This document shows positions 23,514 through 35,989 of a DNA stretch of 64,000 bases, one piece after another. The stretch's first letter is position 1. Every line of letters starts with the position of its first letter. This DNA is from Mytilus edulis (Eukaryota > Mollusca > Bivalvia > Mytilida > Mytilidae). The DNA lies in the NCBI RefSeq assembly GCF_963676685.1, contig NC_092349.1, positions 55,969,431 to 56,033,430 on the forward strand. Direction: 5' to 3'. The notes under the pieces are model-generated. The model was not told the DNA's origin, did no database searches, and saw nothing but the letters and a program-made list of their open reading frames with translations. A program made the translations under genes and the position numbers.

Positions 23514-26160
23514 AAACTAACTTTCTGATTTAAAGTTCACGAAGACCAATATTCTTGCACTTTTTCAAATAGAAAGTATTTTGGTTTATTTGCTCTAAGT
23601 TGACAACATTTTGACCGTATATGTTTTATTGTACCATGTGTTCCTGTCAGTTTAATTTACTTCAATAATGAGCATATATGACTGTTTGGCTCTGTCAATG
23701 ATGGATAATCTAGATTTAGATCCCTGTTCAATGATTAATCTAAAAACAAATTGTTTTGTTTGTTTGTTGTTTTTTTATTGCCATTTCATATTTGTTTCAA
23801 AATACAATCAATGTATGTTGTTTGATGGGTTATTTTTGATATCTCAAATAGAACAAAAATAATTCGAATGAAAAATCGTTAAAGCAGTTTAATTAAGTTG
23901 TCTATAAATGAAAACACATCTGTCCGCCAAAAAAGAACGTTTAGTAAGATTAAATTTTTACTCGAAATTTACCACATTTTTATCCAAAGTAAAATTAGTG
24001 TGTTTATCATAACACGTTTCTTTATATGTGAAATATACGTCGTTTTCAAGAAACTAGAAATTAAATTACAAATTAAATCAACACTGTTGAATTATGAGAA
24101 AATGAATTATCTCGTTCCGTTAACCATTGTGTTCCATAAACTATAAGGTCAATAACAAATATAGTTGTCAGTCAATACATTTTTGTGTGTAATAGTTATC
24201 CCATGAGGACGCGGTGTGTCAGTGTCAGATCACCCGATGGCAAGAGGCTATTTAACATCCCAGCTGTTTAAGATTAGAGGAAAAACATTTACAATTCGTA
24301 AAATCTAGTTTATAACGCCACACAACCATTATAATATACTTAATATGTTACGATATACTATACACCCTTTATGACCCCCCGAACACGATGTTTAAATATG
24401 AAACCATGACAAAAAAATTGAAACAAGTCGTTTAATATTTTCATGCGTCCGAACCGCTTTTCTGGATTTACCTTCATCAGGAACTCGTCCAACTGACTAA
24501 TCGGCTCACACTAAATCGCCACTTTCTAAAAAATCAACCAACTCTTGTTTATCAACACGCCCCACCTACGAAAAGGGTAACCCATTGAACAATCAGTCTG
24601 ATAACTCGCCTTATTTATGAAAAGGATAAAAATCCCACTAAATAAAGGTCTGCATACTCGCCCCCACTTATGAAAATATATTGCTTCCTTTAAATATGTT
24701 AAATTACTGAGAGTTGGTATCAAGTCGTTCTGGTGTAGGAGTATGTGTCGTGGTTGATATGCTAAAGGTCTTGAGTTTGAATCGTAGTAAAGACAATGGA
24801 TTTTTTCTACGTTAATTTTGAATGTGTCTCTTCTCTCATTATATATTTCTAAGTTTTATTGTTGTAATAAGCGTTCACGCAAAAATGTTACAAAACAAAT
24901 GAAAGCATACAAAACAAAGAAACTCTGGATGGGGTGATCCGGTAGAACAAAGGAGCTTGGATGTAAGTTTAATTTATTTATTTGTATGGCCAGATTGTAG
25001 ATTGTTATTTTGTTCGGAGGAATATGCTTTATATCAGTTTTCAGAACTTTACACTTTTTATTGAATACATTTTTTTCTTTCTTATATGTGTGGTATAAGA
25101 GTCGGACAGTTTCATTTCACTTACGGAATATAGCACCTCAAGTCTATGTTATGGTCCTGCATGATGTTGTCGACCAAAATCACTCTCGGTGTCATGAAAA
25201 CAAAAATGTAGCACCGTGCGTTATTGCTAAAAGTTATACAACCGTTACAGCAGATATAACTGCAGTTATTTCACAACTTAATATGAATGTTTAATCTTTC
25301 TACCTTGTTTAAAATTGGAATTTGTTTATTTTAATGCTAAACATACATTTTAAACAAATTCGGTAGTTTAAAATTTCAAATTAAATAATCAGCAATAAAA
25401 GTCACCGACAAAACAAATTATGAATCAAACCAACCAAAAATACCCCTAATGGTCCTATTTATGACATCAAAGAAAGCAAATATAACAGACAGCGACCAAC
25501 AGCAACCAATGACTTACAGGTGCCCTATTTTGAACAGACGCATACATAGTTTAGCAGAGTTAAACACTTTTGTCTGCAGTAAACCCTTTCTTTGCCTGGG
25601 ACAATAATGTAACAACACAAAATAAGAACAAACTGTACAAAAAAGGCTCAACGCATCAAAACGGCACAAAACACGAACAGAACTTTTGTTTTCATTTGTT
25701 GCCACTCATGCTCATTTTTGTTTCTATGATTTTTCTATGTTTTCTGGCGAAAGTATATTGTAACTTAAGGTGGTAAAATTAATTTGGCTTGTTTAATTTT
25801 CATAAAAATTTGACAAAACATTGACTTTGAACATGTTGAACCTTTGACAAAAATAAAAAAAAATCACAAAATTTGAACCAACCATTTTATCAATAAAATT
25901 ACACTGGTTATATAGCAGTTTTACAAACACTAATTGTGTTCATTGAGAAGCTTAATATTCTCTTAACAACACAACGTAATCAAAACGTTTAGCTGATTTT
26001 ACAGAGTTATCTTCTTGTAGTGTTGTTACCACCTTAACTACATTAATTATCATGACTGGATATGTCGAAAGTCTTAAAGAAAGTTTTAATGGTTATACAA
26101 CAAGTATAACATAACTCTATCTTTAAAATGTATTCATGTTAATAAGTTAAGGTAAGATAA

Positions 26161-26312
26161 AAAAAAAAAAAGGGGGGGGCGAAAGATACCAGAGGGACAT
26201 TCAAACTCAAAAATCGAAAATAAACTGACAACGCCATGTCTATAAATGAAAAAAAAACCAGACAAATAATAGTACACATGACACAACATAGAAAACTAAA
26301 GACTAAGCAACA
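26161..26312 (-). repeat. F1 repeat fragment in copy B
   Basis: Same insertion as 1987-2135, preceded here by an expanded A/G run (aaaaaaaaaaaggggggggc). Confidence 0.8.
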
Positions 26313-26829
26313 CGAACACTATGCCATAAAGATTACATTGCTACCATTCCATATAAATATATTTGACCAACTACAAAGCCACTTTAAGTTTCTGAGATTC
26401 GTACTTGACCATGGAACAAACCTTGTTCACTTATGCATGAAATGAAGTCAATCGAGGTCAAGTGAACCATGATTGACGGTTGGAATAATACTAGTTGTCA
26501 AATATAGTTATTATAGAACTCATGATAAATGATACACTCATATGATGAAAAAACACGATGCAACTTTTTAACAGGCACTGAACCATGACAATTATTTCAA
26601 GGACAATACTAGTAATCATATATGACAGACTAGTACTTCGTAAAACAACGTATCTATAAATAAAGTATGAATCATACAGTTCCTATAACCTCTTATATAT
26701 ATAAAGCTCTACAAATAGTTAATGCTGTTGTCGCCGCCACCACCATCAGATTGTTATTACTTTGACTTGCAATATACAAAAAGCGTTGAATGCGCATGAA
26801 AAATAGAAATAAGCTCTCAAGACCTGGGG

Positions 26830-26932
26830 TCGGTTTCACAAAAAAACTTACGACTAAGATTGGTCTTAAGTAATGAACGAATCAGTATACTTACGATTAA
26901 TCATAGTCGTAAGTTTTTTTTATGAAATCGAC
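26830..26932. mobile_element. Small fold-back MITE in copy B
   Basis: Duplicate of 2652-2756 with the same inverted arms around cttacgactaagat / atcatagtcgtaag. Confidence 0.75.
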
Positions 26933-29225
26933 TTCTGGTCCGTGAACTTTCAAGCTAACAGTAGAACATGAATCGTAATATCTACTGCTAGCTTCGACAA
27001 TTTTTCTACAACTGCTCGAAAAATACATCGATGCTGTACATAACCCTCGTTTTGTAGATAAACTATATTATATCGCTGAATAAATTTTACAAGTGTGAAC
27101 GATGGAATAATTAAGCGTTCTATTTCAATTTTAATTTTGTTTTCTAAATTTAGACAGACACCCATCCCCTTTTTCATCGTTTGCAGTATTTCTTACTTCT
27201 ACAGACAGGACATCGATATACTCAGACCTCTTTTGAAATTCAATTCATTATACGTTATACCTATCAAAAGACGTGAAAAAAATAACATTCTGTGAGGGCA
27301 GCTTATAAATTATAAAATCTATAAAAATAAATCTTAAGTGATTCCGTATACATAATATATCTAATTTAATGTAAAAATTTCACATCAGGTCAAAGTCACT
27401 GTTCTTTTCCAGATAAATGAAAATTGTAAATGTGCACCCTACATATATAAATACAAAAGTCAATATCGATCACATTTTGCAAAAAAATATTAAAATAGTC
27501 CTTACTATAGAAACTATAGTAATAATCTTTTATAAAATTCTAAAAAATTTCGCTCTTATGTGTATACGTTCATGCGTCAAATTGTCTCAATGTGAATTTG
27601 CGCTTCCCTGCACTTTACGCCTTGACCCATGTTTTAAAAAAACGTGTAACCACTGTAGACAATGACGATATCAATATTACTATAAGGCTTTCCTCTTTCC
27701 AATCATACCAATTACATCCCAGCTCCTTTTTTCTACCAGGGGTGATCTGAGCCGGATCATCCCTACCAGACCACCCCAGCTGGAGTTTCCTTGTTCTGCA
27801 TGCGTTCCTTTGTTCTGTAACTTTTTGGCAGGAATGTTAAATCCGCAATAAAACTTAGATATGTGTATACGGAGAAGACTAACATTCACAATTTGTGAAG
27901 ACAAAATCCAGTGTATATGCTGGGATTCGATATCAAAACCTTTCGAATATAAACCCATAAATCAAACCCCTATAACAGGACTCAGTAACTTAACTTATTT
28001 AGAAGAAATAGAAAAATCGCCCAACACCAAATCGCCCCACTTTTTCACCAACTCGCCCCACTCTTGTACTGCATGTACGATCTAAGTGACGACTTTCTCT
28101 GATACGTGGGGTAAGTTGTCACGACTAAATTCAGTGTGGTTTTTCTATTTTTCTTAAGTGGGGCGAGTTGGCAGAACTTTATTCTATGGTATTTTTACCC
28201 TTTTTCTTAAGTGGGACGAGTTGGTAAACAAGAGCTGGGCGATATTTCAGATGTTATGAATAGCAAATGTTTTTTCATCTAATCTATAACAGGTTGGATG
28301 TAAAATAGTTATTCCATTCGGACTTAGTGTGTTAGTGTAAGATCATCCTCTGGCCTCCGGCCATCGGGGATTACCTTACACTGACACACCGCTTCATCAT
28401 GGGATAACAATTACATATAGCTATGTGTTATTTATTTACCAAAATCAATCAAATTCGTTGACTGCGCTCCCTTATAGTAAGTTTAAAATAATTCACGACT
28501 AAATTTGTTTGCAAATTATAGGAAAATCTTCATATATGTCATGTTTTTGTCGTAGGTTAACGGGTTCACGATTTTCTAACTTTCGTTCTTTTACAGCATA
28601 ACCCAAGATACGTGTATCGTATTGTTTTTGAAATTTTCAACATGAAAAATATTAAATTATTGCACCCTTTGTTGGTTGTAAATATAGTGTGTATATTGAA
28701 TATATCATATAACGAAAGCAGAAAGTAGTTTATTAATTTTGTTTCTTACACTATTATGTCAATAATACGGACAGTGGTCACTGAATAAATTATTCATTTC
28801 TGCTTATTGTGTGATCGATTCGTATTTTTTTAATATCCAGTTAACTTTGAAGATTAGCATTTAAGAATAGAAAAGCGTTAGGCATATACGCATCCATTAC
28901 ATTTTAAATGTACTAGACATCGAGCGATCACACACATTTCCTCTGTTCCATGTCTTTAACGGTTGTGATACGGTATCTTCGTTTGCTGGAAAAGGAAAAA
29001 GGTTGTGTTGGAAGACATGGATGGCACATGAAGATGTCACTTTAGCAATTACAATGAATATTGAAAAGCGAACATTGATTTGATTATGTCATTGAAAGAC
29101 GATACATGGTTTTGGTGCACGATAAACAAAACAAAACCGTCAGATTTGGTTTAAGAAAGCAAGCAAACAACAGTTTGCGCAAAAGACAAGACAAATTGAG
29201 GCTTTTTCTGCCGACTCGGTCTAGT

Positions 29226-31578
29226 TCCCTGATGTGCAATATACCAAGACGGTTGCGTATGGGGAACGAGCTTGGCATTGGTTTCTTTGGTACCTTGTCC
29301 AGGCGCTTATGGAAAGTAAATGGAAAAAGATGATAAATGAGAACCCTTTTGAGCAGTTCTTGACATGCATTTACGGCAATATATAAGTAATTCAAAAGAT
29401 GTTTTAGTACTTTAGTGACATTATCTTTTTTAATAAATCTATCCAAAACTCTTCTATACATCGAAGATACAGATTGAGAACTTATCTCTGAAATTTACGT
29501 TCTAGTGGGTTTTTTTATCGGAAATGCAAACTTTGTCTTAAAGGGAAACTTCGCAAAAAAATCAAAACTTGATATTATGTCCATTCTGTATAGAAACGCT
29601 CAAATTCATAGATATTAAAGTTTTATTCTGCTAGATAAGAGATCACCATCGATTCAAAATTTAGAGTATCAAGTCACTGCGTTCGGCCATTTTGTCATCT
29701 TGTCCGATTTGAAACCACGATATGTCTAATGACCAAAACTACAGTAACCTGATGTAGTCGTAATTGCGTGTCGATATCTTGTCAATCGTACGGTTGTTTT
29801 ATCCGACTAGTTAACGAACTTGATACGGAAAATTTTCTTATTTTTTAAAAATAACCATGGCCTGTTATTTTTAAACTGTTAATATTGGAAATAGTTAAAA
29901 AGTCAAAGTTCAAATCATAAGTAAGTATTCCGTGAAAATTGAATTGTTTTCTAAAATCGAATTTGTTCATAATTCTTTTATGTAATAAACTTTATTCAAA
30001 TAAATTCGGATCTTCTCTCAACTGATCACCCGCATGGCTAAAGGTATTACTCCCAAAGGTATTGTGAGGGGTGTGAGGTGACACGTGCAGGTATTCAAGC
30101 GATTTCCTGTCGGGCTTGTAAGTTCATGCATCTTTCACTTCTAAGGGTATTGATCAGTGTACACGGCCGATAACTTATAACTTTCAATTTTGAACTATTA
30201 GGTGTATAAATATACATCTCTGTCTTGTGTGTAGGAAAGTGGTATAATATACTAGTCATTACTAAACGCATACGCTTGTTTATAAATAACATTTCTGGTG
30301 TAAAGAATATTATTTATAAAAATATAAATAATACAAAAAAAAACAAAGATTTGATGAAATAAAAATCTTTATACATATTTTTTCCAAGGGTGAATTTGGT
30401 AAAATGTAATATATACTCGTTGTCAATAGTGAAGGACAGATTGGAACATACCAGAAATATTGATTTAAAAAAAATATGCACTTGTCGACCATTCGTTTAT
30501 ACGCCTGGATAATAAGTTACGGAACTATAGCTCAAATTGAAATATATACATGTATGCATTGAACATAAGAAAGAAACATACATTTTGTGTAAATTGGAGT
30601 AAAAGTATTGTAAATAGACTAGTCCACGTATGCCAACAGTATGTAATAGACTATTTTATACCAAAAAGAAGAAGAAGAAGAGAGCCAATTTGATTTAAAT
30701 ACAGGTCGATATATAACTTGCTTTGGCTCATCGAAGTTATGGACATAGTAAAATCACAGATTTATGTATCAATTAGATTGTTCTCGAATAAAGGAAGAAA
30801 TTCGTCATCATCACAATTGTTCCGACATGCATGTAATACATACGCAACTGGGCGTACACAATGATTTCCAAGGGATGTGAATATTTTCCAGGGAAAACTA
30901 TAGAGTATCAAAGTTTCAAATCAATTTCAGGATTTATTTTCTTTCTTGATATTCAATGACAGCAATTTAAAGAATAAACTGCTTGTCCGCTTTAGGGGTA
31001 TTATTGCCAGTTAAAACAGACTTAAAATTCGTTCTGGTTTTTGTTAAACATCGTTGATCAAATAGCGATCACAACGTAGACTTTTTTCAATAAGGACATT
31101 CCCGATTATGCATACATTTTGTTGATGTTTTTCACACTTGAAAAGAATATCTTTTCGATTCCATTCCAAGAAGATCCTTTAATTTCCTAAATTTTTTAAA
31201 ACATCTTTTTTTCATATAGCTGAAGTATTCATGCGTTGTGAGATTTAAAGTATTTTGATGAGAACACTTATTCCTAAATAGGTTAATAAAGATCGCTTTG
31301 GATGGACTAATTCATATAATTGCAATTGTTAATGATCTGTTTGAAATATTTAAAGTTGCCGATTCTAATTTAAAATAGTACAATTTTTAGTTCATACACT
31401 CGTGTTTAGAAGGCTATTTTTATTTATAATACATTTATTCAATTAAAATAATTCAGTATTTTATCGTTAGAAAAGTAATCAGAAGTCATAATTCATTTAA
31501 AAGTCATCTTATGCAAAATATAAAAATATACAACAGCTATCCAGTTATTGTGCGACCTTATTATTCCCGTTAATTAAT
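29226..31578. other. Intergenic, no supported gene
   Basis: The stretch 29392-29510 resembles 53088-53190 (gttttagtactttat…tctatccaaaactct…catcgaagat), so it belongs to a dispersed repeat. On the minus strand both copies can be read as similar short peptides (KVLKHLLNYLYIAVNAC and KVLKHFKNYYYYSAKNTC), but no family is recognised. A short (GAA) run lies at 30667-30681. Otherwise nothing is seen. Confidence 0.4.
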
Positions 31579-32510
31579 TAGGTCTTTCCACTTTTCTGTG
31601 GAAAGACCTATTGTTTTTCTTCTAATTTTTTTTTTTCTTCCGCCAAATTTTGTTCTTGCGATAAACATTTGTTTCGCAATATGTCGCTTAGATATTTGGT
31701 ATATGATATCGAACAGTTTATGCGCTTTTGAAATTTACCCTGCGTAACCGAATACTTTTCTTTGTAGGAGTTATCTCCCCAAACACTGTTTTCCATGTGA
31801 TCACAACTCCTTTGCAACCGTGAAAGATTACGACAAATTTATTTTATAAAATTGCTCGTTATGTCCTTCGCATGATTTGTCCAATTTCGACCGAAGCAAT
31901 ATGAACGCACCATATGAGAGTTATTTCCCTTTTTGTATTTGAAATTTTGAAATGTATTTTAAACTGGAACACCATAAGTGATACAGACCTAGGATCTTTT
32001 GATTTGAGGTCCTTGGTCCAAAAAAATGAAAATTAGGTCAAGGTCAAAGGTCAAGGTCTCATATTCTAATTTTTGAATTTGTCTTATTTTCACTCATTTT
32101 CATTAACCTTATAAGATATCGACAAATTATTTTGTATAAATTGTTAGTTGCGACATGTGGTAACTAAATAATTTTAGTTGAAAGGGTGCGTAAACAATGA
32201 ATGGGAGTTTTAGCCCCTATCATATCTAGAATTATGTGTAAAGTTATATAACTTATTAACCATACATATTAGAGATCTAGGGTCTTTTGATTTGAGCTCC
32301 TCAGTTTGTGACCTTGAAAATTGAGGTCAAGGTCATAGGTCAATATGACGTTCTAGATTTTGATCTTTGCTTAAATTCATATCTATACATCATAAAGCCA
32401 TATGAACTGACATTTTAGACTGATTTTTAATATTTCAATATCAAAATAGATATTAACTGGTGGAAAGATCTTCAATTGTTCTCTGAACAATTGGTTTTTA
32501 ATTTTAATTC
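31579..32510 (+). mobile_element. Hairpin-headed repeat RA (HINE/pearl-like)
   Basis: It begins with a perfect 13-bp hairpin (taggtctttccac / gtggaaagaccta, 31579-31610). The body contains two diverged ~289-bp tandem units (gatcttttgatttgag near 31992 and 32280). Near the 3' end the hairpin arm returns as gtggaaagatct (32463), followed at once by a second hairpin, caattgttc-tct-gaacaattg (32473-32493). This layout (head hairpin, tandem core, repeated arm, terminal hairpin) matches non-autonomous Helentron-associated/pearl elements of bivalves. No protein is encoded. Confidence 0.55.
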
Positions 32511-32523
32511 TTTCTTTTTTTAC

Positions 32524-34552
32524 AAATCAAATCAAATCAAATCAAATCAAATATTTTATTATAGTCTCACCTCTCTACATGTACAATACAAACATGAATA
32601 CAATGTATACAACATGTTTTAATTAAAAGTACAAAACAATCTTAAAAACATTCAAGAGCCACTCTCAAAAGAGTTATGAGAGACTTTTACATAAAAAAGG
32701 ACAGCTCGATAGAAATACAAAACATTTTTTATCTATATAAAACATTCTTCCTTTGAATTAAAATATCATGGCAGATTTTGGCAGAATAAAAGCACAAATT
32801 TTCATTTGTAAATAAAAATATAAATTTTTCATCATCATTTAAGTCTAAAAAATCAATATTAAAGGTGAAATGCAAAGGTTTTTAAAATTTTTGTTTGTTT
32901 TATATATCAATCAATTGATTGAAATAAATACTAAAAAAAATATTGGAAGTGATTTATGTGTCCTCGTATTACTAATAAAACTGGTAACTTTTTGTTGATC
33001 GGGAAAAGTTCAACATGATTATCTCCCTTTGTTTTGGAATCCTTGTGACGTCATCTGTGTCCATCCATTCGGAATATAAACAAACACGTGGAAACGATTA
33101 CAAAACTATTTTTTACTATGGATTATCGATTCACAGACGATGAACGTGAACAAGAAGACATTCCTGAAGTTAACTTAGCGTTGTCTGTACAACCGTACAT
33201 GTTTGAACCCGTAATTCAGAGGATTACGGGTACTGAATCGCATGAACTTGATGTCACTGATGATGAAGAGTCCGACAGTTCTACATCCGATGTAGAAGAT
33301 GGAAGTGAAAAAATAGATATGTCAACAGCCCGGCGGCTTCAAAATATATCATGGTACGTAAATTGTTTATTGAAGAATACAGACGCATTTTGTAATCATA
33401 ATATAATAATAAATAGGTAAGCAAACATAGAAACTGCTCTAGTAAAAACCTCTTGTCTTGCATGTGAATATAAAGGGCATTTGAGTAAAACATGTTTCTC
33501 ATCTTCAATGAGTTTCTGTTGCATACATGAATCATTAAAACAAAATCTATTTTCACTTAAAACCCCTTCATATCTGCCTGTTTCAATTCTTATTGGCGCC
33601 ACACCACATCGAAAATTAGCAAAGGCGCTTTTATATTTCCCGGGCATATGAACACTTAAATAATGTTCTTTATAATATTCTTGTTTAAATAATCTATATG
33701 TACGCAGTTTACTGCGCTTATTTGTGTTTAAATCAATACACCATTTTCTCTTGTACATATCAAAAACATTACTTTCAATATTCTTAATATCATTTTTACT
33801 AAAAGTACGTACAGTTTATATTACAAAAATTTTCAATATTAAGTTCTCTAAATTTACTATGAACTCTAAAATTCCAGTTTTTAATTTTACTATTACATAT
33901 TCGATTTGCCCATAAAAACACTTTTTTATTAAGTCTGGTATCATTCATTTTCAAAAATCTTGACCAATTTCTAAAAATGCATGACCATTGTTTAATTATA
34001 CATGGCATCCAGCCCGTATCTCCATCTAATGATCAATTTGGGGTATATTTTCCAACACCTATAAAAAAATCTTATGGCTCTATTTTTTATTGCATTAATA
34101 CATGTAAATTCCCTAGCTCCCCATATTGAGGCACCATATTCAATAACTGACATAACCAGTGTATCAAAAAGTTTTGTAAAAATTGAAAACTCAAAACCAC
34201 CATTAGCTTTACTTTTGGCAATTAACAAACCTAATGCCCTACTGGCAGACTTAGCAACAGCTTTTGCCATATCTATATAATTCAAATATTCATTTAACAC
34301 TAGTCCCAGATATGTATATTTTTCTACAACATCTATGCTATTATCATTAAACATAAATTGAAACTTTGTTCTTTGTACTGACTGGGGTCTAAAATGAACA
34401 ATTTTTGACTTGCTTAAATTTACAACAAGACCATTAGTGTTACACCATTGACTTAAAATGTCTAATATTTTTTGTAAATTTTTTTCATTATCACACATAA
34501 ATACAATGTCATCTGCATATACAAGTACAGAAACAATATCATCATCAAGTTA
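32524..34552 (-). pseudogene. CR1-like LINE ORF2 remnant, interrupted, 5'-truncated
   Basis: On the minus strand from 34552: VLVYADDIVFM (RT catalytic box intact), NLSKSKIVHFR, KYTYLGLVLNEYLNYIDMA, IEYGASIWGA and HKxxHVLLKCPLYSHARQ-type zinc-binding end (to ~33420), with frame breaks near 34000 and 33780. The last part of the ORF (NDDEKFIFLFTNENLCFYSA, then KICHDILIQRKNVLY) lies beyond an inserted ~540-bp segment, at about 32880-32750. The 3' end is a (TTTGA)n tail at 32525-32552. Endonuclease and the first RT motifs are missing, as in 5'-truncated LINE copies. Confidence 0.75.
33118..33353 (+). CDS. First exon of a P2X7-like-domain (intracellular) protein, partial
   Basis: ATG at 33118 opens 78 codons plus two bases ending at a gtacgt donor (33354). 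The product is acidic and Ser-rich with VQPYMFEP and, at the end, ARRLQNISW. This order (PYxFEP, acidic stretch, R-L-x-N-x-x-W before a C-x-C-x-x-C segment in the next exon) is what I know from invertebrate proteins with a P2X7-like cytoplasmic domain. No downstream exon is found here. The exon sits inside a LINE of opposite orientation, so it may be a gene fragment moved by another element rather than a working gene. An earlier non-ATG start is open but unneeded. Confidence 0.45.
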
Positions 34553-34809
34553 AATGAGATTAATTTCACTTACGGCATGCAAAAAGACTTAAACTACGTC
34601 ACATAATTCAGGAAGTTTCAAGAAATAAAATTAATAATTTCCAATTTTCTTCTTTATTAGTTTTCATATCAAAATAATACTTGGTGAATATGTTTTTTAT
34701 GGTAATATGAACATAATAAGATGAAAAGTGAAAAATCGCGAATTATCCCTTTAAAGTACTAGAAACATAGTTACTGTAGTGAATTATTGCATTAAATATA
34801 TTAACTAAG

Positions 34810-35310
34810 AGCCAAAAGTTAAATGGCCGGCACAAAAAAAAAACCTCTTTTTTTACATTTAAATAAACATTAAACAATTGATATTTCTATGTCCGCCATA
34901 TTTGAAATTAACGGAAGAAGGGGTTTAAAGAAACACGTTCTATAAATTGTGTCTATGAGACGCAAACAAGAAAAGTAATACGTTTATTTTAGTACAGTGT
35001 CCACCATCCTGGATTTTACCGGAAGTAAGGTTTTCAAAGACATATAATCATAAGTAGCACGAAAAAAAGGTTTGTGACGTATATACTGACAGATGAATGA
35101 TTAGAACACCTTTTCACATACCAGCCTTCAATATTGGGCTGATTTAACATGTTTAAGTATAATGTCCGACGTTTTGAATTTTACCGGAAATGGTTCTTTT
35201 GGGTAATGCCTCCTTATCGGAAGTTAAAGAGTTCTACTACAGGAAGCTTTGTGCCAAATATATGCTTGAAGCAGGATGTGCACAATTTTTCACGACGCCA
35301 CCGTACTTAA
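34810..35310. repeat. Dispersed repeat RE, copy 1
   Basis: Starts near agccaaaagttaaatgg and ends near gcacaatttttcacgacgcc. Inside, phrases like atgtccgccat…attttaccggaagtaaggttttcaaag recur three times. The same order is found at 53262-53835. Confidence 0.7.
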
Positions 35311-35780
35311 GTAGCTTCATTTTCACAATGTTAAAGTTTACTGCAAATTCGTTGTCATGGTTTGGTTAATTGTGTCATGGTTAACATAATTATTATAAAA
35401 GGTCAGTTCAGTTAATTTGTCCTGCCGTGTATGATGGAAGAGTAACGATCAAAATGAACAGACATTATGAAAACTATTGAAATACCGTTAAAAAGTATTT
35501 TCGCAGATTGTATTTCTCGCGTTTAACCTATAACATTATATTTTGAGGCAATTTATTTTCGCCATTTTGTAATGTTGTTGTTTTGTTCCCATACAGATAG
35601 CTCTGAGATTCACATATTAAGTTATATATTTCTATTCCTTTATAGTTTGATTTTTTCTTTATCTATTTCTATCTTTAGTACATGTGGAACAAGTTTGTAG
35701 AACTAACTTGCTGACCTTATTGTGAAATAAGTTCTCTCAAAACTTTTAAATTTTTAACCCTGTGTACCAATATTCTCCAT

Positions 35781-35984
35781 GTGAAATTGAAAAATCGTCT
35801 AAAGAAAATACACCACAATGCTTTTCAACATAAAAATGCTAGCATACGCTATACATTTATTACTTTGGGATATCATACGGCATATTTGGTAAATAGTGAG
35901 CAAAAAGATAATACATGCTTCACAGATAAACAAATGAGCAATAGGCTGAAGTTTCTTATTGACAACATATTTGTTGAAATTTGA
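35781..35984 (+). pseudogene. RT-element fragment (N-terminal half of the family at 7967-8284)
   Basis: Encodes IRYTFITLGYHTAYLVNSEQ and then KDNTCFTDKQMSNRLKFLID NIFVEI before a TGA. This is the segment preceding the RT catalytic palm in the same ORF family as the 7967-8284 remnant. Nothing of the palm remains downstream. It is an isolated relic of about 65 residues. Confidence 0.55.
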
Positions 35985-35989
35985 TATAA

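Larger units (their letters stand above)
24189..28414. mobile_element. Long-terminal-inverted-repeat DNA element, copy B
   Basis: Left TIR about 24189-24970 and right TIR about 27700-28414 are inverse over most of their length: gatgggatgatccggtagaacaaagg-type sequence on the left mirrors the ctttgttctaccaggggtgatc region on the right. This copy keeps about 1.3 kb missing in copy A but has lost the inner arm of its left terminal hairpin and ~150 bp near its right end. An open frame of 94 codons at 25010-25294 (+) has no recognised domain. No transposase is seen. Confidence 0.7.
22901..29225 (+). repeat. Segmental duplication, copy B
   Basis: Partner of 1-5195. It carries the last exons of the complete Cys-rich gene, the 3' flank, the long-TIR element, the F1 insertion and the fold-back MITE in the same order. 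Homology breaks near 29225 just after gactcggtctag. Confidence 0.9.

Noticed and set aside
25010-25294. Possible transposase exon in the long-TIR element
   Set aside because: The 94-codon frame starts at a non-ATG codon, shows no DDE/D or zinc-finger motif and is missing in the other copy.
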